Shown piece after piece: positions 7,692 through 16,164 of a stretch of DNA of 34,666 nucleotides. The notes under the pieces are model-generated. The model searched no databases, was not told where the DNA came from, and worked only from the letters and a program-made list of their open reading frames with translations. Numbering within the stretch: position 1 is the first letter of the stretch; each line of letters opens with the position of its first letter. This stretch comes from Gemmataceae bacterium (GTDB taxonomy: Bacteria; Planctomycetota; Planctomycetia; Gemmatales; Gemmataceae), in contig JAIEMG010000197.1 in assembly GCA_019752375.1 (NCBI GenBank), positions 1 through 34,666 of the forward strand, written 5' to 3'. A program made the position numbers and the translations under genes.

Positions 7692-8825
7692 TCACTTCGG
7701 CAGAAACCCCTCGCGACGAAGCTCGGAGACCAGCACACGGAGCGTGGGGTTCTTGCTCCTTAGCTTCTGTGCCTGCTTTTCGGCCAATCCCGAATGTTTC
7801 GTGCCGGCAGTCGCCTCTCGCAATTGGGCGAGCAGCACTGCAACCTTGCGATAGGCGTCCGAGCCGCGCTCAGCGACAAGCTTTTCGGTTTCACGGAGCG
7901 TTGGAACAGGATCGGCAGCCATCCCGGCAAGGCGCTTGGCCCGCTGGCGAGCGGCATTTTCCGTTCGTTTGCGGTCCTGGGCTTCTTGAATCCCCTCGGC
8001 GGCCGTTTTCAACTCGGCGATGGTCCGCACCGGTTGGACCGTGGGCCATGATGATGCGCTCCGGGTCCTGCGAAACTCCGTCAGGATCGCCGTCCGCGCG
8101 CTGGCGGGACTGTCCGTCAGCAGTTGGAGGAGCCACTCATCCTTGATCGCTGCTGGCTGGCCCTGGAGCCATTCGTCGTACTGCGTTCGAGGATTGCTAT
8201 GGTCAGGCAGCGGCAGAGCGCCGGCGGCAGCAGCCGTGAGCAAGGCCTCGCCGAGCCCATAAAGTTCCGCCAGTGCAAGCTGCGCTTTCGAGAGCTTTCC
8301 CAGGCCGGCGGGAACAGGAGCTTCCGTCGTTTCCTCGGGATCGTGTTGGTCGTCACTCGCGATCGCCAGGTGGGCCAGGTACAGCGGCCGCAGGTCGCCG
8401 TCGAGGATCTCGGCGCGCAAGGGGAGCAGTCGCTCGAGGATGTCATCGAGTTCCCACAGCTCTTCCAGATCGCCAGGTTCGTGAAATGGCGAGATGGAGA
8501 GAATACCCCCTGCTCCCTGCTTGTCTTTCACGAATTCCACTGCTTCATCGCCCAGGTATGGCGCGGCCGCCTTGGGGTCCGGCAGCCCGTTGGGAAGCCG
8601 GATCATCAATGTCCGAACGCCGAAGTTCGCGTAGTGAAGGTGAATATCGTAACCGCGCCGCAACATTTCGTGGGCATTGCCGCGGAAGTCGCCATAGTGG
8701 TATTCATTGTCGAACGACCAGGCCGTGATCTCGGCCCGCGACGATTGCTGATGCATGTACTCCAGATTCTTCTCACTCACCGGGCCGTCGATGGCGCGGA
8801 AGGAAACGACTTGATATTCGCTCAT
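7692..8825 (-). CDS. conserved protein of unknown function (377 aa)
   Basis: The N-terminal 90 residues (MSEYQVVSFRAIDGPVSEK, with ITAWSFDNEYHYGDFRG and HYANFGVRTLMIRLP) match a family I remember from planctomycetes, acidobacteria and other large genomes, usually annotated only as hypothetical. The rest is Ala/Leu/Glu-rich and helical. A basic region, EAQDRKRTENAARQRAKRLA, is followed by a Lys/Arg-rich tail. No signal peptide, transmembrane segment or catalytic motif is visible. It lies 123 bases upstream of the reductase on the same strand and is divergent from the kinase-tubulin gene. The function is not known. Confidence 0.85.
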   Translation of the reverse strand: MSEYQVVSFRAIDGPVSEKNLEYMHQQSSRAEITAWSFDNEYHYGDFRGNAHEMLRRGYDIHLHYANFGVRTLMIRLPNGLPDPKAAAPYLGDEAVEFVKDKQGAGGILSISPFHEPGDLEELWELDDILERLLPLRAEILDGDLRPLYLAHLAIASDDQHDPEETTEAPVPAGLGKLSKAQLALAELYGLGEALLTAAAAGALPLPDHSNPRTQYDEWLQGQPAAIKDEWLLQLLTDSPASARTAILTEFRRTRSASSWPTVQPVRTIAELKTAAEGIQEAQDRKRTENAARQRAKRLAGMAADPVPTLRETEKLVAERGSDAYRKVAVLLAQLREATAGTKHSGLAEKQAQKLRSKNPTLRVLVSELRREGFLPK

Positions 8826-9240
8826 GCATCTTCGTCCTTGGGTCCTGGACAGCGATAGGTCCGTTGGGGTGTGCCAGCGGTTTCACCGCCGTCCCTTTCC
8901 GCAATCGTAGCTCGGGAGGGCGGCGTTTCAATGGCGAAAACCGCGGCGGAAGACAGCGCTTTCCTGCGAGCAGTTCCTGGCACTTGGTTCCACGACGAAT
9001 GACTGATTCGGCAATGGGCGGCGCCCGGCCGTCTTCCTGCTTGCAGGCTGCTTCCGGCGTGCGATAAGATACATACTGACGTTGAAATCCAGCGCCGCCC
9101 ACGGATGGCAGCAGAGCGGAGGAACAAGACCCGAGCTGCGAACGAAGTCCGCGTCCCGTCCCTTAGAGTCCAATGGCCGTGGCTCGCGCCCTCCTGTCGG
9201 AGACTGTCGCTTCGTTGCGCCCGATCCTCGGGATCGACTC
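8826..9240 (+). other. divergent intergenic region with a possible promoter
   Basis: This is 415 bases between two divergent genes. TTGCAG (9041-9046) and TAAGAT (9065-9070), spaced by 18 bases, form a plausible sigma-70-type promoter for the downstream kinase-tubulin gene, leaving an untranslated leader of roughly 165 bases. The kinase frame is open back to a TTG at 9082, but that extension is Arg/Ser/Pro-rich and shows no domain. No RNA gene or strong palindrome was recognised. Confidence 0.35.
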
Positions 9241-12200
9241 ATGAGCTTTCTGCGGGAACCAGACGCGGAACCCATTCCGGGATACCGCCTGATTGAACCT
9301 CTCGGCAGCGGAGGCTTCGGCGAAGTCTGGAAGTGCGAAGCGCCGGGCGGTCTGTTCAAGGCCATCAAGTTCGTCTACGGCAACCTCAATTCCCTCGATG
9401 CCGAAGGCGTCCGCGCCGAACAGGAGCTGCACGCGCTGCAGCGCATCAAGGAAGTCCGCCATCCGTTCGTCCTGTCCATGGACCGCATCGAGATCGTCGG
9501 CGGCGAGCTGGTCATCGTCATGGAGCTGGCGGATAAAAGCCTCCACGATCAGTACGTCGAGTGCCAGAACGCGGGCATGATCGGCGTGCCGCGCGATTCG
9601 CTGCTCCGCTACGTCCGCGACGCGGCCGAGGCGCTCGATCACATGATCGAGAAGCACAACCTGCTGCACCTCGACATCAAGCCGCGCAACCTTTTCCTCA
9701 TCAGCGACCGCGTCAAGGTGGCCGACTTCGGACTGGTCAAGCACCTGGAACGACAGGGCGGTTCGGGCATCCTCGGCGGCGTCACACCGCTGTATGCACC
9801 ACCTGAAACGATCCAGAACAAGATCACGCCGTTCAGCGATCAGTACAGCCTGGCGATCGTCTATCAGGAACTGCTGACCGGGCAGCGTCCTTTCAGTGGC
9901 AAGAACGCACGCCAGCTGGCGATGCAGCACCTGAACGAAGAGCCCGAGCTGCGCGGCCTGCCCGAGGCCGAACGGCCCGTTGTCGCTCGTGCCCTGTCCA
10001 AGGAACCGACGGCCCGCTTTCCGAACTGCCTGTCCTTCGTGCGTGCCCTCTACATGGCGCGCTCGCCGGCGCGGCCCGAAGTGGAATCCGCCACCGCATC
10101 CGGCATGCGTCCCAAGACCATGGCCGACACCATGGACGACATGCTGATGGGCGGGCCGCCTGAAGCCGTTCAGGAACGGGCGACGCCCTTGCCGGCGCGT
10201 CCATATGGGCTCGAGGATGCGGACATCGAAGTGTCGGAGCTGGGCATCACCGTCGCTCAGCCCCAAACGGGGACGTTGCGGCCGACGCTCATCCTTGGCC
10301 TGGGAAACTTCGGGCGGCGCGCCCTGATGGAGCTGCGTTGCCGGTTCCTCGACCGCTTCCAGGACCTGAGCAAGGTACCGTTGGTGCGGTTCCTGTACGT
10401 CGACACCGATCCCGAGGCCGTCCGCTCCGCGACGCGCGGTGCTCCCGAAGTTGCACTCTCGAACGGTGCCGTGTATCACCTCGGTCTGCAGCCCGTCGGC
10501 AATTACCGGCGGCGGATGATCGACCACCTCAACGAGTGGTTGCCGCGCGAGAAGCTTTACGGGATTCCGCGCTCGCTGCAGACGCAGGGCTCGCGAGCGC
10601 TGGGCCGCCTTGCGTTCGCGGACAATCACCTGCGTTTCATGACACGGCTGAAACGCGATCTGCAGCAGGCCACGCATCCCGACACGCTCTATCAGTCGGT
10701 AAGCCAGACGGGCCTGGCGTTGCGCGAGAATGTGCCGCGCGTCTACGTGATCGCGGCAGCCGGAGGGGGCGGCAGCGGCATCCTCGTCGACCTGGGGTTC
10801 GAGCTGCGCCGAATGCTCAAGCAGTTGAAGTTCCAGGATGCCGACGTCATCGCCTTCCTGCTGTGCGGCGCGCCCAGCGACCCGGCAACACCCAAGGCGG
10901 AGCAGGCCAATGTTTATGCGACGCTGACGGAGCTGAACCACTTTTACGATGCCGGCAGCCAGTTTGCGGCGCAGTACGGCCCGGATGCGCCGCGCATCGT
11001 CGAGCAGGGGCAGCCGTACAAATGCGTCTACCTGATGCCGCTGGCGCACCGCAGCCCCGAATCGTTGCGCGACGCCGTGGCCCATCTGGGCAGTTACATC
11101 TTCCATGACGTGAGCACGCCGGTGGGCTCGCGCCTGGACCGAAGCCGACACGTCCGTCGTGCGGAGGGCGTCACGCCGTTCCGCAGTTTCGGCACTTATG
11201 CAGTGTGGTTCCCGCGCGGCCTGCTCTTGCGTCTGGCGGCCCGCGAGATGTGCCGGCGCTTGATCGAGGAATGGCAAGCGGCCGGCGACCCGACATCGCC
11301 CGAGGCCGTCGAGGCCGCGTTCTCGCAGGCCGTGGACGAACCACAGCTCAAGCCCGAGGCGATCGCCGCACGCATCGAGGAAAGCGCCAAGGTGCCGCAC
11401 GAGGGCACGCCCGGCCAAGCCCTGACCAAGCTGCTGACGCGGCTGGAGGAACAATCGCAGCAATCCGTCGCCCAGGAAGATCCCGGCAACTGGGCCAAGC
11501 AGACGCTGACGCGGTTGCAAGAGTGGATCGGCGCCGGCCCAGGCGGCGAGAGCGAGAGCGGCTGGCGCAAGAGCAAGCTTGGCCGCGTGTTGACCCAGAC
11601 CACGCAGCAGGTGGCCCAGGAATGGGACGAACGCCTGGCCAAGGTGGCGTTCAGCGTCATGGAGCACCAGGGCCGGCGCCTGGCGTCCGCCGAAGCAGTG
11701 TTGCAGCGTTTCCTCAAGTTCTGCCTGGAGTCCACTCACGCGCCGCGTCAGCGTCTGGAGCAGCAGTCGCGCCGGACCGAGCAGAGCTGGTATGCACTGG
11801 GGGCAGCACTTGAAACGTGCGTCGCGGGCGGCGGCGGCTTTAGTTTCTTCGGCGGACGGTCGCGCAAGATCCTGCGGGCGTTCGTCGATCACGCGACGAC
11901 CTTTGCCCGTCAACGCCTGGCTGAAGAAGTCGCCGCGGCCGGCATTCAGTTCTTCGCGCTCCTGCATGGCCGACTCGAAGAGCGCGTGCGCGAGATCTCC
12001 TTTTGCCGCCAGCGGCTGCGCAATCTGCAAGAGGGCCTGGAAGCGGCACCGGAGGAAGCGGAGAGTATCACCGCGGGCCGCTTCGCCATGGACGTGACGC
12101 CCGGCGCCGCGACGCCGGTGCCTTCCGCCGAGGCGTACTGGGAAGCGATCCGCGAATCGGACACGGTCTACATTGTCCTGCCCGACGGAGAGAACGACCT

Positions 12201-12786
12201 CGAACGCGCGGCCGACCGCTTCGTCCAGATGCTGACGCCGGACCAGAAGGGCCAGCTCGACCAGGCACTGCAGGAGCGCGTCCTGACGCCCCTGGGCGGC
12301 TTGCACCACATTTGCGTCAGCAGCGGCGACCTCCTCCGCAGTCTTGCTGGTCCGCTAACTGACCAGGCAGCCGAAAGCCTGGGCGAATTGCTACCAATCA
12401 CGGACGTGGCCGAAGTGGAGTCCTCGGCTGCGGCCGCGGGCAAAAGCGATATCCGTTCGCGCGCGCTGACGCATTACACCAACGCCGCACCGATGGTTTC
12501 GGGCAAGGATGAGGGCAATCAGCAGGCCTTCTTGTTGCTGCCCGCCAGCGAATCCGGGAAGAGCCTGGGTGAGCAAGCCAAGCAAGCCGTCCCAAGCTTG
12601 CACCTGGTGCGCGTGCCCGGCCAGGCAGACTTGATGTTCTGTCGAGAGCAGGGCTATCTCAGTGCGGAAGACTTGCAGAAACTGCTGGGCTACTGCCGGG
12701 CGGCCTATCGCGACATGTCCGCGATCCCCAACCTGTCACCGCACGCTCGCTTTGACATCACCGACTGGGTGCCGCTGGATCCGTAA
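9241..12786 (+). CDS. Ser/Thr protein kinase fused to a tubulin/FtsZ-like domain
   Basis: This 1181-aa protein starts at ATG 9241 (MSFLREPDAEPIPGYRLIEP), which begins just before the kinase fold. The kinase domain covers about 18-300: GSGGFGEVWK from 22, HLDIKPRN at 143-150, DFG at 162-164 and GGVTPLYAPPE. After a linker, residues about 348-800 resemble the Tubulin_2 (tubulin-like) family. They start with a Rossmann-type TLILGLGNFGRRAL (349-362) and LYVDTD, then a tubulin-signature-like glycine loop AAAGGGGSGI (505-514) followed by a helix. The remaining 380 residues are Gln/Glu/Arg-rich and partly helical. No transmembrane segment is seen, so it is probably cytoplasmic. GTP binding and filament formation are inferred from the family and not shown. 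Phosphorylation control of the tubulin-like part in cis is a reasonable hypothesis. Confidence 0.87.
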   Translation: MSFLREPDAEPIPGYRLIEPLGSGGFGEVWKCEAPGGLFKAIKFVYGNLNSLDAEGVRAEQELHALQRIKEVRHPFVLSMDRIEIVGGELVIVMELADKSLHDQYVECQNAGMIGVPRDSLLRYVRDAAEALDHMIEKHNLLHLDIKPRNLFLISDRVKVADFGLVKHLERQGGSGILGGVTPLYAPPETIQNKITPFSDQYSLAIVYQELLTGQRPFSGKNARQLAMQHLNEEPELRGLPEAERPVVARALSKEPTARFPNCLSFVRALYMARSPARPEVESATASGMRPKTMADTMDDMLMGGPPEAVQERATPLPARPYGLEDADIEVSELGITVAQPQTGTLRPTLILGLGNFGRRALMELRCRFLDRFQDLSKVPLVRFLYVDTDPEAVRSATRGAPEVALSNGAVYHLGLQPVGNYRRRMIDHLNEWLPREKLYGIPRSLQTQGSRALGRLAFADNHLRFMTRLKRDLQQATHPDTLYQSVSQTGLALRENVPRVYVIAAAGGGGSGILVDLGFELRRMLKQLKFQDADVIAFLLCGAPSDPATPKAEQANVYATLTELNHFYDAGSQFAAQYGPDAPRIVEQGQPYKCVYLMPLAHRSPESLRDAVAHLGSYIFHDVSTPVGSRLDRSRHVRRAEGVTPFRSFGTYAVWFPRGLLLRLAAREMCRRLIEEWQAAGDPTSPEAVEAAFSQAVDEPQLKPEAIAARIEESAKVPHEGTPGQALTKLLTRLEEQSQQSVAQEDPGNWAKQTLTRLQEWIGAGPGGESESGWRKSKLGRVLTQTTQQVAQEWDERLAKVAFSVMEHQGRRLASAEAVLQRFLKFCLESTHAPRQRLEQQSRRTEQSWYALGAALETCVAGGGGFSFFGGRSRKILRAFVDHATTFARQRLAEEVAAAGIQFFALLHGRLEERVREISFCRQRLRNLQEGLEAAPEEAESITAGRFAMDVTPGAATPVPSAEAYWEAIRESDTVYIVLPDGENDLERAADRFVQMLTPDQKGQLDQALQERVLTPLGGLHHICVSSGDLLRSLAGPLTDQAAESLGELLPITDVAEVESSAAAAGKSDIRSRALTHYTNAAPMVSGKDEGNQQAFLLLPASESGKSLGEQAKQAVPSLHLVRVPGQADLMFCREQGYLSAEDLQKLLGYCRAAYRDMSAIPNLSPHARFDITDWVPLDP

Positions 12787-12810
12787 CCCGAAAAACCGAC
12801 CGGCGGGTGC

Positions 12811-12860
12811 GCCGGACATTTCTGTCCGGCCGGATCTGCGCACGGACAGAAATGTCCGTG
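12811..12860. repeat. REPIN-like twin palindrome, copy C
   Basis: Left hairpin: GCCGGACA (12811-12818), loop TTTC, TGTCCGGC (12823-12830). Right hairpin: CACGGACA (12841-12848), loop GAAA, TGTCCGTG (12853-12860). The cores 12813-12828 and 12843-12858 are perfect reverse complements, so the element can also fold as one long hairpin. It sits 24 bases after the kinase-tubulin stop, between convergent genes, and may also help end transcription. There is no T-tract. Confidence 0.8.
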
Positions 12861-12906
12861 CCACGGGAAATCGCCCGTCACGCTTCCGCAAGCGCTATGT
12901 CGTAGG

Positions 12907-13002
12907 GTGCGTCAAGCGTACTCGCGCGGACGCACCGGACCCGCGCGGATCCGTCACGTGCTTGCAAGGTTCGATGCGTCCGCGCGAGTACGCTTGACGC
13001 AC
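12907..13002. repeat. 28-bp-arm inverted repeat with internal hairpins
   Basis: Arms 12907-12934 and 12975-13002 are perfect reverse complements of 28 bases, separated by 40 bases, with four further pairs beyond one mismatch. Each arm also folds on itself: GGTGCGTC (12906-12913) with GACGCACC (12929-12936), and TGCGTC (12975-12980) with GACGCA (12996-13001). This is the same two-hairpins-in-opposition layout as the shorter elements, but with an unrelated sequence and a 15-base loop. Confidence 0.8.
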
Positions 13003-13020
13003 ACTACAAACAATGGGGGG

Positions 13021-13037
13021 CCGGACATTTCTGTCCG
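13021..13037. repeat. single half-copy of the GGACA-type palindrome
   Basis: CGGACA (13022-13027), loop TTTC, TGTCCG (13032-13037) is identical to the left half of the element at 12811-12860. No partner half is seen. It lies 22 bases beyond the ftsH stop codon and could act as a 3' hairpin for that transcript. Confidence 0.65.
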
Positions 13038-13058
13038 TGCCGCAGGCTAGAGGCTGCA

Positions 13059-15002
13059 TTATTCCGGCGCAACCGGTGCGAACACTTCATCGACCGGCTT
13101 GCCGTCGCGGACGTTCCGGTTGCGCTTGAGCAGTTCGTCAATTTCCTCGCGCTGCAGCTCTTCGCGCTGGAGCAAGGTCTCGGCCACCAATTCCAGGTCG
13201 GTGCGGTTCTTCTCGAGAAGTTCGAAGGCACGCGCATCGGCCTCGCGCAGGAGCTTTTGCACTTCCTCGTCGATGATGCGTGCGGTGCCTTCGCTGAAAT
13301 CGCGCTGCTCCTGGATTTCCTTGCCCAGGAACACGTGTTCCTCGCCGATGCGGAAGGACATCGGGCCAAGGCGCTCGCTCATGCCCCAGTGCGTCACCAT
13401 ATAGCGCGCCAGCTTGGTCGCCTGTTTCAGGTCGTTCTCGTGGCCGGCGTAAGGCTGGCCGAACATCAACCGATCGGCCGCACGGCCGCCCATCGTCGCA
13501 ATCAATCGCGATTTGAAGTAGTCCTGACCGCGGTCGTAGCGCTCTTCCTCCGGAATAAACCAGGTGACGCCCAGCGCCTGCCCGCGCGGAATGATCGATA
13601 CCTTGAGCGGACGATCGGACCCGGGCTCCAGCCAGGTGACCAGCGTGTGGCCCGCCTCGTGGTAGGCGGTGTGCTTCTTTTCGTCGACGCTCAGCATCTC
13701 TTCGCGACGCGGTCCAATCAGCACACGATCGGCTGCACGCTCGAAGTCGCTCAGGTCGAGCTTGTTCTTGCCCTCGGTCGTCGCTAGCAGGGCTGCTTCG
13801 TTCGCCAGATTGCGGAGGTCGGCACCCGTCATGCCGATCATGCGGCGGGCGATCATTTCGAGGTTGACGTTGTCGCCCAGCGGCTTGTTGCGTGTGTGGA
13901 CCTTGAGGATTTCCAGCCGGCCCTGCCAGGTCGGCCGATCGATGGTGACGTGGCGGTCGAAGCGGCCCGGACGCAGCAGCGCGGGATCGAGCACGTCGGG
14001 CCGGTTGGTGGCCGCGATGACGATCACCGTCTCGGTCGGCTGGAAGCCGTCCATCTCGCTGAGGATCTGGTTCAACGTCTGCTCGCGTTCGTCGGAGCCG
14101 CCGCCGACGCCAGCACCACGCATGCGGCCCACTGCGTCAATTTCATCGATGAAGATGAGGCAAGGCGCGTTCTCTTTGGCGGTCTTGAACAGATCGCGGA
14201 CGCGCGACGCGCCGACGCCGACGAACATCTGGATGAACTCGGAGCCGTTGATGCTGTAGAACGGCACGCCCGCCTCACCGGCGACAGCCCGCGACAGCAG
14301 CGTCTTGCCGGTGCCGGGCGGGCCGACGAGCAACACGCCCTTGGGCACCACCGCACCCAGGCGCTGGAACTTCTCCGGGCTCTTGAGGAACTCGACGACC
14401 TCGCGCAGCTCGCGCTTGGCGTTTTGCATGTCGGCCACGTCGTCGAAAGTGATCCGCATCTTGCTGCGGTCGTAACGGCGCGCGGGGCTCTTGATGTAGT
14501 TGTTGAGGATGCCGCCGCCCAGCGGATCGCGGAAGCGCGGCAGCAAGAACAGGAAGATGATGCCGAGCACGACAATGGTCGGCAGCAACATCATGAAGAG
14601 GGGACCAATCCAGGTGCCGGGGCCTTCCTCGCGGGCGATTTTCAGGTTCGGATCGTCCTTGCGCAGCTCATCCGCCAGGTTCTTCTCCGACGGCGGCAGG
14701 AGGGTGTTGAACTTGCCGCTGCGCGAAATCTTGTAGTCCTCGCGGGCCTTGTCGTTGGGGTCTTTCAGCTCGCCGATGAGGGTGTCGTTGCCCGTGAACG
14801 TGACCTTGCTGAGCTTGCCGGACTTGGCCAGGGCACGGAAGTCCGAATAGGCGATCGTGCTGCCGCTACCCAGCGGAGGGAACACCACCATCGCGACCAC
14901 GACGGTCGCCAGGATGACGAGCCAGATCCAGCTATTGGGCATGACCGGGCCGGGGCGTTTGCTTTTGGGGCCGGCAGGTGGCGGTGTCTGGCGCGCAGGC
15001 AT
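13059..15002 (-). CDS. ftsH: ATP-dependent zinc metalloprotease FtsH
   Basis: This 647-aa membrane-anchored AAA+ protease degrades misfolded or regulatory membrane and soluble proteins as a hexamer. Transmembrane helices lie at about 24-43 and 131-154, flanking the small external FtsH_ext domain. The AAA domain has Walker A GPPGTGKT (227-234), Walker B FIDEID (284-289) and the second region of homology ([10 protein letters not shown] onward, with arginine fingers near 344-350). The zinc site is HEAGH (448-452) plus the downstream Asp in HENDLKQAT (D524). Length is normal for the family. Upstream of the ATG the sequence is divergent from the glutaredoxin-like gene. The C-terminal 100 residues form the usual helical tail. 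All key residues are present. Confidence 0.98.
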   Translation of the reverse strand: MPARQTPPPAGPKSKRPGPVMPNSWIWLVILATVVVAMVVFPPLGSGSTIAYSDFRALAKSGKLSKVTFTGNDTLIGELKDPNDKAREDYKISRSGKFNTLLPPSEKNLADELRKDDPNLKIAREEGPGTWIGPLFMMLLPTIVVLGIIFLFLLPRFRDPLGGGILNNYIKSPARRYDRSKMRITFDDVADMQNAKRELREVVEFLKSPEKFQRLGAVVPKGVLLVGPPGTGKTLLSRAVAGEAGVPFYSINGSEFIQMFVGVGASRVRDLFKTAKENAPCLIFIDEIDAVGRMRGAGVGGGSDEREQTLNQILSEMDGFQPTETVIVIAATNRPDVLDPALLRPGRFDRHVTIDRPTWQGRLEILKVHTRNKPLGDNVNLEMIARRMIGMTGADLRNLANEAALLATTEGKNKLDLSDFERAADRVLIGPRREEMLSVDEKKHTAYHEAGHTLVTWLEPGSDRPLKVSIIPRGQALGVTWFIPEEERYDRGQDYFKSRLIATMGGRAADRLMFGQPYAGHENDLKQATKLARYMVTHWGMSERLGPMSFRIGEEHVFLGKEIQEQRDFSEGTARIIDEEVQKLLREADARAFELLEKNRTDLELVAETLLQREELQREEIDELLKRNRNVRDGKPVDEVFAPVAPE

Positions 15003-15150
15003 GGATATTCCTCAAGTGCTCCCTGGCGATTCATCCTGGAACCGGGCTTCTGGGCCAGGCACTTAATTGTAGGATAGCAAAAGCCTGGGAACCTGACTAC
15101 ACGCTGTTCCGCAAGCACAACCCGCGCCAATCGCCGGGTTTACACGAGCC

Positions 15151-15483
15151 ATGTTTCTCTCCGCACTGACATCCTGGTGGCGAAAACGACGCACCGCGCC
15201 GGCGGGACACTTACGCCTGATCATGTTCACCCGGAAAGGCTGCCATCTCTGCGACGACGCCTGGCACCTCCTGGAAGCGGCCCGACAGAAGTACGGCTTC
15301 CTTCTGGAGTCCGTCGATGTGGACCGCGAAGCCGCGCTGCTCGAGAAGTACGGCGGCAAGGTGCCGGTAATCGAGGTCAACGGCAAGATGCGTTTCTGGG
15401 GACGAATCAACCGCGTCCTGCTGGAACGGCTGCTGCGCGCGGAAGGGCAACGGGCGGAGAGAAAGGACCAGACCGCAGATTAG
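15151..15483 (+). CDS. glutaredoxin-like (DUF836-type) thiol-disulfide protein
   Basis: This 110-aa protein has a thioredoxin-fold core: beta strand LRLIMFTRKG, a C31-HL-C34 redox motif, helix AWHLLEAARQKYG, strand LLESVDVD, and the cis-proline loop GKVPVIEVNG (P73). The CHLC motif and ExxDVD pattern fit the small glutaredoxin-like family often labelled DUF836. The first 20 residues are basic and Trp-containing (SWWRKRRTAPAG), which could be a membrane-proximal or cleavable segment, but no clear signal peptide is present. It is divergent from ftsH across a 148-base gap. A REPIN-like palindrome starts 10 bases after the stop. The redox partner is unknown. Confidence 0.85.
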   Translation: MFLSALTSWWRKRRTAPAGHLRLIMFTRKGCHLCDDAWHLLEAARQKYGFLLESVDVDREAALLEKYGGKVPVIEVNGKMRFWGRINRVLLERLLRAEGQRAERKDQTAD

Positions 15484-15492
15484 CTGCACGCG

Positions 15493-15573
15493 GGGCCAGA
15501 CACGCTTGTCTAGCCGGCCAGACAAGCGTGTCTGGCCCACCGCACGCAGCCATTCGCCGCCGCATGAAGTATA
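15493..15573. repeat. REPIN-like twin palindrome, copy B, with conserved flank
   Basis: The long inverted repeat 15493-15538 has one mismatched pair. It consists of hairpin 1, GGCCAGACA (15494-15502) loop CGCT TGTCTAGCC, and hairpin 2, GGCCAGACA (15516-15524) loop AGCG TGTCTGGCC (15529-15537). The next 36 bases align gaplessly with the same flank at 39-74, including CCATTC and GAAGTATA. It lies between the convergent glutaredoxin-like and TIGR03067 genes and overlaps the 3' end of the latter frame. Confidence 0.85.
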
Positions 15574-16118
15574 GCTGCCGATCGTCTGCCCCGCCGCCAG
15601 TGCATTGGCGGACCAGGGAACTGACGGCTACGCTGCCGTGAATCTCGACGTCGCTCCTTCGCACGGCGTTGCACTTCCAGGTAGTGCCCGCTACCGGGTT
15701 TCGACACAAATTCGGTGGGACGGTCTTTCTCGGTGCCGCCAACTATGTAGCAGATCTTGCGCGTATCGCCGTCGAACTCGTAGATGCCGAAGATCTTCGT
15801 GCCCTTGAGGCTCTTGCCTTTCACTTCGCCGTCCGCGATCGTGGCGTCGAACGTCTTGGGTTTCTTGGTCGGATCGACCGTGAAGCTCGTGCGCTGGACG
15901 ACTTTCTCGCCGACCCAGGTGCTGAACCGCCCATCGGCCGAGTAGACGTTCCGCACCTTCTCGAATGCCTCGGCAGCCACTTTCTGCCCGTCGCGCGTTT
16001 GGGCCGTCAGGCGCCAGATGCCTTCGAACTTCTTCAGCTCGGTCTTGGTGACGTCCTTCGGGTCGTCCGCGGCCATCAAGCACGCCAGCAAAGGGACCAG
16101 CAGCATGTGAGTGCGCAT
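15510..16118 (-). CDS. secreted TIGR03067-family protein with run-on C-terminus
   Basis: A 202-aa frame has a short signal-peptide-like start (MRTHMLLVPLLACLMAADDP), then the planctomycete TIGR03067 lipocalin-like pattern. That pattern comprises FEGIWRL (31-37), the YSADGRF region, FTVDPTKKPKTFDATI (79-94), KGIYEFDGDTRKICY-like strands (110-124), RPTEF and a final YLEVQRRAK (146-154). Family members normally stop about here. This one continues for 48 Arg-rich residues, the last 20 or so encoded by the palindromic repeat at 15493-15573, where the stop codon lies. The tail therefore looks acquired through loss of the native stop. It follows the KOW-like gene by 46 bases on the same strand. The molecular function of the family is unknown. 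Confidence 0.8.
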   Translation of the reverse strand: MRTHMLLVPLLACLMAADDPKDVTKTELKKFEGIWRLTAQTRDGQKVAAEAFEKVRNVYSADGRFSTWVGEKVVQRTSFTVDPTKKPKTFDATIADGEVKGKSLKGTKIFGIYEFDGDTRKICYIVGGTEKDRPTEFVSKPGSGHYLEVQRRAKERRRDSRQRSRQFPGPPMHWRRGRRSAAILHAAANGCVRWARHACLAG

Positions 16119-16164
16119 TGCTCACTCCGGGTCGAAAGAGGGGAACCGTCGCTGGGTCGGGAAG

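Noticed and set aside
9163..12309. A 1048-codon open frame on the minus strand opposite the kinase-tubulin gene
   Set aside because: Composition is rich in Arg, Gln, His and Leu with no family motif, and it mirrors the codons of the real gene. Long antisense frames are expected at this GC content.
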